Source: an uncultured Caulobacterales bacterium
GTDB lineage: Bacteria > Pseudomonadota > Alphaproteobacteria > Caulobacterales > Caulobacteraceae
Assembly (NCBI GenBank): GCA_903884425.1
Contig: CAISEP010000014.1
Location: 372,001-436,000 of the forward strand
Length of the DNA stretch: 64,000 bases
Direction: 5' to 3'
Under the pieces are notes generated by a model. That model saw nothing but the letters and a program-made list of their open reading frames with translations, had not been told where the DNA came from and ran no database searches. Shown here one piece after another: positions 44,872 to 52,239 of the stretch. The first letter of the stretch is position 1, and each line of letters starts with the position of its first letter. The position numbers and the translations under genes were made by a program.

Positions 44872-45800
44872 CGCCCGAAGGTCCCGACGGGGATTCGGGT
44901 CCCCTCGAAGCGCTGCGACAGGGCGGCAAGCGCCGCCTTGCCGAGGCCCTGGCGCGGATCGAGGCCGCGCCGGAGGATCCACAGGTCCAGGCCCTGCTGG
45001 ACGCGGCCTGGAGCGCCCAGACCGGCCGGGCCATCGGCTTCACCGGCCCGCCGGGCGTCGGCAAGTCGAGCCTGGTCAGCGCCCTGCTGTCGGTCCTGCG
45101 CCGCCGGGGGCTGAGCGTGGCCGTGCTGGCCGTGGACCCCTCCAGCCGCCGGTCCGGCGGGGCCCTGCTGGGGGACCGGGCGCGAATCGCCGCCGATCCG
45201 GCGGACACCGGCGTGTTCATCCGCTCCATCGCCGCCCGGGACCAGCTCGGAGGGCTGGCGGAGCTCGCCATGCCGGTGACGGTGCTGTTCCGGGCCCTGT
45301 TCGACATCGTGCTGATCGAGACCGTGGGCGTGGGACAGAGCGAGACGGAGATCGCCGACCTGGCCGACCGGGTGGTGTTCTGTGCTCAGCCGGGGTCCGG
45401 GGACAGTCTGCAGTTCATGAAGGCGGGCGTGGTGGAAATCCCCGACCTTGCCGTGGTGTGCAAGGCCGACATGGGGGACATGGCCCGGCGATCGGTGGCG
45501 GACCTGAAGGGGGCGCTGGCGCTGTCGGTGCGCGGCACGCCGCCGCCGCCGGTGCTGATGGTGTCCGCCCGGGACCAGACCGGGATCGATGACCTGGCCA
45601 ACGCGGTGACCGGCCCGCTGGACGAGGCCGCCCCGCGCCGGGTGCGCCAGGCCCGTCACTGGGTGCTGGCTGCGCTCCGGATCAAGTTCGGCCGGGAGGG
45701 GGTGGCGGCGCTTGGCCCCCTGCCGCCCCTGACGGAGGGCGAAAGCCCCTTTGCCATCGAGCGGGCGGCCGCGGCGGGCCTGCGGGCCCGACTGCGCTGA
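44868..45800 (+). CDS. meaB: MeaB/ArgK-type GTPase (methylmalonyl-CoA mutase chaperone family)
   Basis: This ~310-residue G3E GTPase is related to MeaB, which protects and loads B12 in methylmalonyl-CoA mutase. Seen motifs: Walker A GFTGPPGVGKSS, VAVLAVDPSSRRSGGALLGD, IETVGVGQSETEIADLAD (switch/Walker B) and VVCKADMGD (NKxD equivalent). The loop IPDLAVVCKADMGDMARR is typical. There is no ATG or close GTG in frame. The best fit is a CTG at 44868 overlapping the DUF4337 stop (CTGA), giving MTPEGPDGDSGPLEALRQGG. A GTG at 44799 would add 23 codons antisense-like in character. The mutase itself is not in the window, so the partner is elsewhere. Confidence 0.88.
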   Translation: MTPEGPDGDSGPLEALRQGGKRRLAEALARIEAAPEDPQVQALLDAAWSAQTGRAIGFTGPPGVGKSSLVSALLSVLRRRGLSVAVLAVDPSSRRSGGALLGDRARIAADPADTGVFIRSIAARDQLGGLAELAMPVTVLFRALFDIVLIETVGVGQSETEIADLADRVVFCAQPGSGDSLQFMKAGVVEIPDLAVVCKADMGDMARRSVADLKGALALSVRGTPPPPVLMVSARDQTGIDDLANAVTGPLDEAAPRRVRQARHWVLAALRIKFGREGVAALGPLPPLTEGESPFAIERAAAAGLRARLR

Positions 45801-45810
45801 TCGCCCCGAC

Positions 45811-46926
45811 TCAGCGGCGGCGAACGAACACGGTCCCGGCGGAATAGCCCGCGCCGAAGGAACAGATCAGTCCGGTCTCGCCTGCCACGAAGTCGTCATT
45901 GTGCCTGTGGAAGGCGATCACCGACCCCGCCGAGGAGGTGTTGGCATATTCGTCGAGGATGATGACGTTCTCTTCCGGCGTCGGGTCGCGGCCCAGCACC
46001 TTGCGGCCGATCATGTCGTTCATGTTGATGTTGGCCTGGTGCAGCCACATGCGCTTCAGGCCGTGCGGGTCGAGGCCCAGGTCGCGGGCGTGCTCGATGA
46101 TCATCTCCGACACCATCGGCACCACGTCGCGGAACACCTTGCGGCCGTTCTGCACGAACAGCTTGTCGGCCTTGTCCCGCCCATCCGGGTCGGCGCGGTT
46201 CAGGAAGCCGAAATTGTTGCGGATATTGTTGGAGAACTCCGTCTTGAGCCTGGTGCCCAGGATGTCCCAGCCGCCGGTGGCGGTGTCGTCCCGCTCCACG
46301 ATCACGGCGGTGGCCACATCGCCGAAGATGAAGTGGCTGTCCCGGTCGCGGAAGTTCAGGTGGCCGGAGCAGATCTCCGGATTGACCATCAGCACCGCCC
46401 CGACGGAGCCGGAGGTGACGAAGTCCGCGGCTGTCTTGATGCCGAAGGTCGCCGACGAGCAGGCCACGTTCATGTCGAAGGCAAAGCCCGGAATGCCCAG
46501 CGCATTCTGGATCTCGATGGCCATGGCCGGGTAGGGGCGCTGCATGTTGGAGGCCGCGCAGATCACGGCCCCGATCTCGCTGGCGGGGCGACCCCACCGC
46601 TCGATGGCCTCCCGGGCGGCGATGACGGCCATTTCCGCCAGGACCGACAGTTCCTCGTTGGACCGCTCGGGGATCACCGGGCGCATGATCTCCGGATCGA
46701 CGATGCCCGACCGGTCCACCACGAACCGCGACTTGATGCCCGAGGCCTTGGTGATGAATTCGGGGGAGGAGGGGGCCAGGGCCTCGACCGTGCCGGCGGC
46801 GATCTCGGCCGCATGGGTGGAATTGAAGCGTTCCACATAGGTGTTGAAGGTCGCGACAAGTTCCTCGTTCGAGACCGAAAAGGGCGGCGTGTAGAGACCG
46901 GTGGCCGAAATGACTGCGTGCGCCAA
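45811..46926 (-). CDS. 3-Oxoacyl-ACP synthase III-like thiolase-fold enzyme
   Basis: This 371-residue thiolase-fold enzyme resembles FabH or OleA. The triad is complete: Cys156 in NVACSSATFGI, His296 in WLHQANINM, Asn329 in YANTSSAGS. It is longer than E. coli FabH (317), with an insertion near residues 30-60 (YVERFNSTHAAEIAAGTVEA) seen in a subgroup of long KAS III-like proteins. Substrate is unclear: a fatty-acyl chain initiator or a head-to-head condensing activity are options. The start is probably TTG at 46924-46926 (gives MAHAVISATGLYTPP) after GAGGGATGAAG; a nearby ATG is out of frame. It is convergent with meaB and divergent from the anchored small protein gene. No acyl carrier protein gene is near. 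Confidence 0.85.
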   Translation of the reverse strand: MAHAVISATGLYTPPFSVSNEELVATFNTYVERFNSTHAAEIAAGTVEALAPSSPEFITKASGIKSRFVVDRSGIVDPEIMRPVIPERSNEELSVLAEMAVIAAREAIERWGRPASEIGAVICAASNMQRPYPAMAIEIQNALGIPGFAFDMNVACSSATFGIKTAADFVTSGSVGAVLMVNPEICSGHLNFRDRDSHFIFGDVATAVIVERDDTATGGWDILGTRLKTEFSNNIRNNFGFLNRADPDGRDKADKLFVQNGRKVFRDVVPMVSEMIIEHARDLGLDPHGLKRMWLHQANINMNDMIGRKVLGRDPTPEENVIILDEYANTSSAGSVIAFHRHNDDFVAGETGLICSFGAGYSAGTVFVRRR

Positions 46927-47088
46927 GATGACTTCATCCCTCGTTTGTCCGCGCTCTCCGACCTCTCCAACGGGTCGGCTGGCGGACGTAATCCACTGTC
47001 GAAGCGCACAGATAGCATGTTTTGCGCGGCTGTCTTGACGCTTCAGCACCGCTTGACGAGACCTCGATCCGCCGCCAAGGCTCGGCGC

Positions 47089-47481
47089 ATGGTCCCTCCG
47101 TTCCTGCTCCAGCTCGGCGTCTCGGCCGGCTTCATCGTCCTGATGGTCGTGCTGGCCTCTGTGGCGAAAATCCCGCGCGCCAACCCGTTGCTGGACGATG
47201 CGGCCCTGCGTCGGCTGCTGGCCGACGACTTTCCGGAGCAGGTTCCGGACCGGACCTGGATCGCGGGAGATGGTCAGGCGGGCCTGGCCGCGGCCGGGAA
47301 GACCGCCCTGGTCGCCTTCCGCCTGGGGGATGGATATGTCACCCGTGACCTGCCCTGGGACGACCTGATCCGCGCGCATCGGACACCCGACGGCGTTCAA
47401 CTCCTGTTCAACGGTCCGGGAGGCGGCCTTGCGCGTCTCGCCTGGCCGGGCGAGGCCCCCTGGCCTCCGGAAAGGCCCTGA
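47089..47481 (+). CDS. Small membrane-anchored protein of unknown function
   Basis: The 130 residues have one N-terminal helix (FLLQLGVSAGFIVLMVVLASV, ~5-25), then a soluble domain with FPEQVPDRTWIAGDGQAGLA, ALVAFRLGDGYVTRDLPWDD and LLFNGPGGGLARLAWPGE, which reads as a small beta-rich fold. I do not recognise the family. It starts 163 bp from the divergent KAS III-like gene, with AAGG 10 nt before ATG 47089, and ends 5 bp before the sterol-desaturase-family gene, so the two are a probable operon. It may be an accessory to that membrane enzyme, which is inference from position only. Confidence 0.65.
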   Translation: MVPPFLLQLGVSAGFIVLMVVLASVAKIPRANPLLDDAALRRLLADDFPEQVPDRTWIAGDGQAGLAAAGKTALVAFRLGDGYVTRDLPWDDLIRAHRTPDGVQLLFNGPGGGLARLAWPGEAPWPPERP

Positions 47482-47486
47482 GACCC

Positions 47487-48425
47487 ATGAAGGACCTGGA
47501 ACATGCCCCGTTCGACGTGGTCACCCTGGCGGTACCCGCCTTTGTCCTGCTGATCGTGCTGGAGATCGGGCTGGGCTGGCTGAAGCGCGCGCCGGTCCGC
47601 TACGAGACCCGCGACACGGCCACCTCCCTGCTGCTCGGGCTGGGATCCACCGTGGCCGGTGTCCTGACGGCGGGGATCGTGGGCGGGGCGACCATCTGGG
47701 CCTGGCATCACCGCATCCTCGACCTGCCGGTGGCCGGCTGGCCGACGGTGGGGACCTGGATCGCCCTGTTCCTGCTGGAGGACCTGACCTACTACGTCTT
47801 CCATCGCCTGAGCCATGAGCGGCGGTTCTGGTGGGCGGCCCATGTGAACCACCATTCCTCGCAGCATTACAACCTGTCCACGGCCCTGCGGCAGAGCTGG
47901 ACCGGGGGCGTGAACGGGTCGTGGCTGTTGTGGCTGCCCCTGGCCTTCCTGGGCTTTCCCCCGGCCATGATCTTCGTGCAGAAGGGGATCAGCCTGATCT
48001 ATCAGTTCTGGATCCATACCGAGGCCGTCCGCCGACTGCCGGCCCCGCTGGAATACGTGCTGAACACCCCCTCCCATCACCGGGTGCACCATGCCCGCAA
48101 CCCCCGCTATCTGGATCGGAACTACGCGGGCATACTGATCATCTGGGACCGGATGTTCGGGAGCTTCGAGGCGGAACGGGACGACGAGCCCTGTCGTTAT
48201 GGCATCGTCAGAAATCTGGGTGATTTCAACGTCCTGCGCGCAGCTTTTCATGAATGGTGGGCCATCGGGCGGGACCTTCTGGCCGCCCGGTCCCTGCGTC
48301 AGGCGGTGATGGCCGTGTTCGGCCCGCCGGGCTGGCGCGCCGATGGGCAGGGGGATACGGCGGTGGCGCTGCGCGCCCGCTGGGCAGCCCGGGTCGGGGC
48401 GGACCCTAACCCTCCCGCAGCATAG
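47487..48425 (+). CDS. Fatty acid hydroxylase / sterol desaturase family protein
   Basis: This 312-residue membrane di-iron oxygenase-type protein has hydrophobic helices at ~12-30, 50-75, 90-110 and 150-175. The family histidine clusters are HRLSHE (HxxxH), HVNHHSSQHYN (HxxHH) and HRVHHARNP (HxxHH), which bind the di-iron centre. Possible reactions are hydroxylation or desaturation of a lipid chain or carotenoid. ATG 47487 lies 5 bp after the stop of the anchored small protein gene. Its last 20 bp overlap the 3' end of the convergent NAD-regulator gene. The substrate is not predictable from the sequence. Confidence 0.9.
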   Translation: MKDLEHAPFDVVTLAVPAFVLLIVLEIGLGWLKRAPVRYETRDTATSLLLGLGSTVAGVLTAGIVGGATIWAWHHRILDLPVAGWPTVGTWIALFLLEDLTYYVFHRLSHERRFWWAAHVNHHSSQHYNLSTALRQSWTGGVNGSWLLWLPLAFLGFPPAMIFVQKGISLIYQFWIHTEAVRRLPAPLEYVLNTPSHHRVHHARNPRYLDRNYAGILIIWDRMFGSFEAERDDEPCRYGIVRNLGDFNVLRAAFHEWWAIGRDLLAARSLRQAVMAVFGPPGWRADGQGDTAVALRARWAARVGADPNPPAA

Positions 48426-49431
48426 GCAGGGCCAGCCCCGTCGCCGGGCGGGTCAGCAGCAGCTCCCGCCGGAACCGGAACAGTTCCGCCGGTCGTCCCC
48501 CCGTTTCCGCGTCGAACACGGCCAGGCCCTCCACCAGGTCCGTGCGTTCCACCATCCGCCGGAAGTTCTGCTTGTGCAGGGCCACGCCGCTGACCGCCTC
48601 CACCGTGCGCTGGAGGGAGGACAGGGTGAAGGTCTGGCCCATCAGCTCGAAGATCACCGGACGGTACTTGAGCTTGCCCCGCAGACGACCGAGGCCCGTC
48701 GCCAGGATCCGGCGATGGTCGGAGATCATCGGCTGGCCGAGCGCCGGGTGGAACCCCTCCGGCTCGGGGGCGTCGGTCCCCAGGGCGCGGCTGCGGTCCC
48801 GGGCCGCCTCCGCCGCCAGCCCGGCTTCATAGAGCAGCTCGTAGCGCTCCAGCACCCGTTCCTCGTTCCAGCGGGCCCCGTCCAGGGCGAACAGCCCGCG
48901 GATGCGGGAGCGCCGTGCCTCCGCCGTCACCGGGTCGGCCGCGGCGGCCCAGCGCTCCAGATCGGGCACGATCACCGAATCGATCACCTCCGGACGCCCC
49001 TCCCGCCAGTCCTCCCAGGGAAAGAACCGGGTCCAGGGGGACCAGAGGGCCCCGGCGCCCGTCGCCTCGGGCAGGTCCGCCGTGCCGGGGGTCAGGGCCA
49101 GATAGCCGACGGAGACGATCCGTCCGGCCCCCGGGGCACTACCGCCCAGGTCGGCCAGGGGGGCGTCCCGGCCCTTGTCGCCGAAGGTGTAGATCTGTTC
49201 GGCATAGCCGAGCTCGATCCCCGCCTGGGCCGTCACGAAGGCGCGCAGGGCCAGCTCGAAGGTGCGGTCATGGTCGGGATCGAACGGACCGGAGGGCAGG
49301 CCCGGCGCCGCCGACGCCCGATGGGTCCTGAGATCGTCCGGCCGCACGGTCAGGACCACGGCCTCGTGATCGCGGATCGCCACCACGACCGTGGAAAGGC
49401 CGATGATCACCTGTCCGGTCATGGGGCTCAT
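48406..49431 (-). CDS. NAD regulator: degenerate Nudix domain plus winged helix (NrtR-like)
   Basis: The 341 residues begin with a Nudix-fold N-terminal domain (~1-145: VIIGLSTVVVAIRDHEAVVL, LPSGPFDPDHDRTFELALRAF, YTFGDKGRDAPL). A middle segment (FFPWEDWREGRPEVID) and a C-terminal NrtR-type winged helix (~235-320: RGKLKYRPVIFELMGQTFTL, LHKQNFRRMVE) follow. The Nudix box lacks its catalytic glutamates: at the REUxEExGU core the sequence is AFVTAQAGI. It should therefore bind rather than hydrolyse a nucleotide ligand. NrtR relatives repress NAD synthesis genes in response to ADP-ribose; this group is often called NAD regulator in Alphaproteobacteria. ATG 49429-49431 overlaps the HD gene stop by 4 bp, so they are coupled. 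Confidence 0.85.
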   Translation of the reverse strand: MSPMTGQVIIGLSTVVVAIRDHEAVVLTVRPDDLRTHRASAAPGLPSGPFDPDHDRTFELALRAFVTAQAGIELGYAEQIYTFGDKGRDAPLADLGGSAPGAGRIVSVGYLALTPGTADLPEATGAGALWSPWTRFFPWEDWREGRPEVIDSVIVPDLERWAAAADPVTAEARRSRIRGLFALDGARWNEERVLERYELLYEAGLAAEAARDRSRALGTDAPEPEGFHPALGQPMISDHRRILATGLGRLRGKLKYRPVIFELMGQTFTLSSLQRTVEAVSGVALHKQNFRRMVERTDLVEGLAVFDAETGGRPAELFRFRRELLLTRPATGLALPMLREG

Positions 49432-50081
49432 TCGCTGGAAAAGGCCCCGCCGCCGGCATCCAGTCCGGTGGCCGCGGCCAGGGTTTCGAACCGCTGCAGA
49501 TAGCGCTGCTGGGCCAGGGCCGGGGGCAGGGGGGTCAGGCGGATGGCACAACCCGGCGGCGGCGCGCCGAACAGCTCCCGCGCCTCGGCATCGCCAAAGC
49601 CCGCCAGCTGGGTGGCCTCGAGATAGGCACTCACATGGTCTGCCCGCTTGATCAGCGCCCGGATCTCCGCAGGCGGGTGGGGCGGCAGGCCGAACCGGAT
49701 GTGGATGGCCGCTTCCAGCCGGTGTTCGAACTGCCGGTAGTCGAGGCCGAGCGCGGCCTTGAATGGGGAGATCATGTCGCCGATCACATATTCCGGGGCA
49801 TCGTGCAGTAGAGCCAGCATCCGCCATTTCGGGGCAATGCCCGGGCTCAACTGGGCCACCAGATCCTCCACCAGCTCGCTGTGCTGGGCCACGGAGAAAC
49901 CGTGCTCGCCGATCGTCTGGCCGTTCCAGCGTGCGACCCGGGCCAGGCCATGGGCGATGTCGGCGATCTCGATGTCGAAGGGGGAGGGGTCGAGCAGGTC
50001 CAGCCGTCGACCGGACAGCATCCTCTGCCAGGCGCGAGGGGCCGCGTCGGCGGTCGACTTCCTACGGGGCGAACGGGTCAC
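49428..50081 (-). CDS. HD-domain phosphohydrolase (YfbR-like)
   Basis: The 217 residues carry the HD metal residues HGFSVAQHSELV, LLHDAPEYVIGDM (the HD pair) and KRADHVSAYLEATQ (late Asp). This arrangement matches YfbR-type 5'-deoxynucleotidases and related HD hydrolases. A GTG start at 50079-50081 (VTRSPRRKST) gives a basic N-tail then RAWQRMLSGRRLDLLDPSPFD; longer in-frame upstream codons look non-coding. It precedes and overlaps the NAD regulator gene, a pairing I recall as recurrent in Alphaproteobacteria. A link to pyridine or deoxynucleotide turnover is plausible. Activity is not demonstrated by sequence alone. Confidence 0.82.
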   Translation of the reverse strand: MTRSPRRKSTADAAPRAWQRMLSGRRLDLLDPSPFDIEIADIAHGLARVARWNGQTIGEHGFSVAQHSELVEDLVAQLSPGIAPKWRMLALLHDAPEYVIGDMISPFKAALGLDYRQFEHRLEAAIHIRFGLPPHPPAEIRALIKRADHVSAYLEATQLAGFGDAEARELFGAPPPGCAIRLTPLPPALAQQRYLQRFETLAAATGLDAGGGAFSSE

Positions 50082-50232
50082 GATCCAGGCTCGGGTCTTC
50101 AGGTTGGAGGGGCCGCGCCGATCCTGGGCCACAGGTGCAATCCGCAGCCTTCGCTGCAATTTGCGGTGACTCAATGCCGGCACGAACCGCGAAGGGCAGG
50201 GTGTCTGCGTCACTCAGGAATGGAAGCAACCG

Positions 50233-50619
50233 ATGCCCCTGTCCAGCATCATTCTGCGCCTCGCCCGGAACCCCGGCTCCGATCATCCGGAGCCCGATTC
50301 CCATGACGGCTATGCCCTGGTCGCGCCCCTGACGGCCGATGGCCATCTGGACGAGGTGGCCTTCAGCCATTGCGCGCCCCAGTGCCGTGTCCGTCGGTTC
50401 ACCCCGGATGCGGACCCGAAGCAGGGCCATCTGGTGCGCCACGGCGGTCGCTGGGCCATCCGCTACGACGGGGAGGCCGAGGTGGCCGAGGCGGGCATCT
50501 ACCGGCTGCACGACCATCGCTTCCTGCTGGGGTCCTATGTCAGCATCATGGACGACGACGGGGAGCTGCTCACCTATCGCGTTACCAACCTGACCGAGGC
50601 GCGGGACGTGGCCGCCTGA
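50233..50619 (+). CDS. Conserved hypothetical protein (128 aa)
   Basis: The 128-residue soluble protein has HDGYALVAPLTADGHLDEVA, CAPQCRVRRFTPDADPKQGH, GGRWAIRYDGEAE and DHRFLLGSYVSIMDDDGELLTYRV. The pattern looks like a small beta-rich domain seen in many Alphaproteobacteria without a name. No signal peptide, membrane helix or catalytic motif is seen; the two Cys (CAPQC) are close but lone. ATG 50233 is preceded by GGAAGC. It is divergent from the HD gene and convergent with the lipoprotein gene, so it is its own unit. Confidence 0.75.
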   Translation: MPLSSIILRLARNPGSDHPEPDSHDGYALVAPLTADGHLDEVAFSHCAPQCRVRRFTPDADPKQGHLVRHGGRWAIRYDGEAEVAEAGIYRLHDHRFLLGSYVSIMDDDGELLTYRVTNLTEARDVAA

Positions 50620-50635
50620 CGGATCGCGCCGCGGC

Positions 50636-51415
50636 CTATCTGAGGCTCAGGCCCACCAGGTGGCGGACGTCGTCGAACTCCACGTCATTGCCATGAGCGT
50701 GGTGGTGCTCCGCCCTGGACCGGACCGTGGCCACGACCAGCGGCCCGCTCAGGGGCCCGCGCGCCACATAGCCGACGGACCGCCAGCCCGCAGGGCCCGG
50801 GGCGTCCGTGGCCACCATCCAGGTCTGGTCCAGATTGGCCGCGTCGGTCATGTTCGAGGTGATGCGCACCGCGCCGTCGGTGGCGTCGATGGTGGCATTC
50901 TTCAGTTCACCGAAACCGGTGGAGATGTGGGCATTGTTCCCGGCGGCATTGATGTTCACCCCCGGCAGGCGGACGCTGGCCCGGTCCCCGTCGGTGAGGA
51001 TGTGCAGGCCCGGCAGGTCGATCTGGGTGTGATCGGTCTCGTGATCCGATCCGTCCGCGGCCGTCTGGTTGGATGCTATCGAAATTCCGGACTGGCTGAG
51101 GGCAGGGGGCGTGGGAACCAGCGCGGCCAGTTCGTGCTCCCGGGCCTGCAGCAGGTCCTGCGCCGACCGCCCGTCGGTCATCGTCCGGGTCAGGGTCACC
51201 TCCTCGCCGTCCGAGCCCGTATAGGTGCAGGACTGTCCGTCCGCGGCCTGAGACACCCGGTTGAGCCGCCCCTGGTGGTCCGGACACGCCAGCTGTGCGC
51301 TCACCACCAGCTGGTGTCCGCCGATCACGACCTCCGATCGCCGGTGCCGGTGGCACGCCGTCAGTGACACGGCCGTCAGAGCGGCCAGTGACAGGGTGAG
51401 AATGACCTTCGACAT
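50636..51415 (-). CDS. Hypothetical lipoprotein
   Basis: The 259 residues start with an N-terminal signal peptide (MSKVILTLSLAALTAVSLTA) and lipobox LTAC. The mature part starts HRHRRSEVVIGG and includes LACPDHQGRLNRVSQAADGQ and CTYTGSDGEEVTLTRTM (one Cys pair). It goes on to LPGLHILTDGDRASVRLPGV and NINAAGNNAHIST...ATIDATDGAVRITS, a beta-rich repeat-like region. The C-terminal part ends RSRAEHHHAHGNDVEFDDVRHL, with a His-rich patch that could bind metal. I do not recognise a family function. It is divergent from the YedK-type gene, with the ATG at 51413-51415, about 150 bp from that gene's start. Confidence 0.72.
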   Translation of the reverse strand: MSKVILTLSLAALTAVSLTACHRHRRSEVVIGGHQLVVSAQLACPDHQGRLNRVSQAADGQSCTYTGSDGEEVTLTRTMTDGRSAQDLLQAREHELAALVPTPPALSQSGISIASNQTAADGSDHETDHTQIDLPGLHILTDGDRASVRLPGVNINAAGNNAHISTGFGELKNATIDATDGAVRITSNMTDAANLDQTWMVATDAPGPAGWRSVGYVARGPLSGPLVVATVRSRAEHHHAHGNDVEFDDVRHLVGLSLR

Positions 51416-51567
51416 GGATCGCCCGCTGCAGAGAACCCGACGGGCCAGGGCTGGCCGGTCATGGTCTTCCGGAACTCTGTGGAAGGCGTGGCTGTCGGTC
51501 CAGTGAAATTGTCGTAATTGTCAGTCCGGTCGGACCGAGGCGGAACTGGACGAGGGGATGGCGGGCC

Positions 51568-52152
51568 ATGTGCAACAGCTACGGCGTGACGGTCTCCTGG
51601 ATCGATTACCTGGACGGTCTGGCGGCTCAGGGCCTGCGCCTGAGCGCCCCCGACGGCGTGCCGAACCTTGAGCCGACCGAGTCCCTCTGGCCCACGGACC
51701 GGGCTCCGATCCTGCGGCCCGGCGGGGCACCGCGAGAGGTGGAACTGGTCCAGATGCGCTGGGGCTTTCGTCCGCCTCATGCCAAGGCCGGCCCCATCAT
51801 CAACCTGCGGTCCGAGGGACGCCGGTTCACCAGGGGCCGGTGCCTGGTCCCGGCCTCCTGGTTCTTCGAGTTCACCGGAACCCGGTCGCCGAAATCCAAA
51901 TGGCGTTTCACCCGCACAGGGGCCCCGTGGTTCTGCATCGCCGGGCTCTGGCGACCGGCGGAGGAGGCATTTCCGGAGAGCTTCACGCTGCTGACCCTCG
52001 AACCCGGTCCCGACGTGGCCCGGCTGCATCACCGGCAGATCGCCATTCTCGAGCCCGCGCAGTGGGCCGACTGGCTGGACCCGCGGGTGCCGTGGGAAAC
52101 GCTTCTGGCACCGTCGCCCGAGGGCAGCCTGACCGCCGTGCAGATCCGCTGA
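51568..52152 (+). CDS. SOS-response-associated protein (YedK/HMCES, SRAP domain)
   Basis: The 194-residue SRAP-domain protein forms a covalent cross-link to abasic sites in single-stranded DNA. The catalytic Cys2 follows the initiator Met directly (MCNSYG), so the ATG at 51568 is required. Other active-site positions are seen: Asn79 and Glu83 in INLRSE (usually NARSE), Glu101 in SWFFEF, and His154/His155 in RLHHRQIAIL (usually HxRMP). The substitution of RMP by RQI is notable. MRWGF and RCLVPASWFFEF are family motifs. The length is a little shorter than E. coli YedK (222). No LexA box was recognised upstream. Confidence 0.9.
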   Translation: MCNSYGVTVSWIDYLDGLAAQGLRLSAPDGVPNLEPTESLWPTDRAPILRPGGAPREVELVQMRWGFRPPHAKAGPIINLRSEGRRFTRGRCLVPASWFFEFTGTRSPKSKWRFTRTGAPWFCIAGLWRPAEEAFPESFTLLTLEPGPDVARLHHRQIAILEPAQWADWLDPRVPWETLLAPSPEGSLTAVQIR

Positions 52153-52239
52153 AGTTCCGAGAGGGGAATGGGTCCGCAGAGGCGTTGGTGCCTGCGCGAA
52201 GGGCTGAATGAAATGCGCCTAAGGAATATTATCGGCAAT

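Noticed and set aside
48406-49431. Active Nudix hydrolase
   Set aside because: The catalytic glutamates of the Nudix box are all replaced, so only a ligand-binding role was kept.
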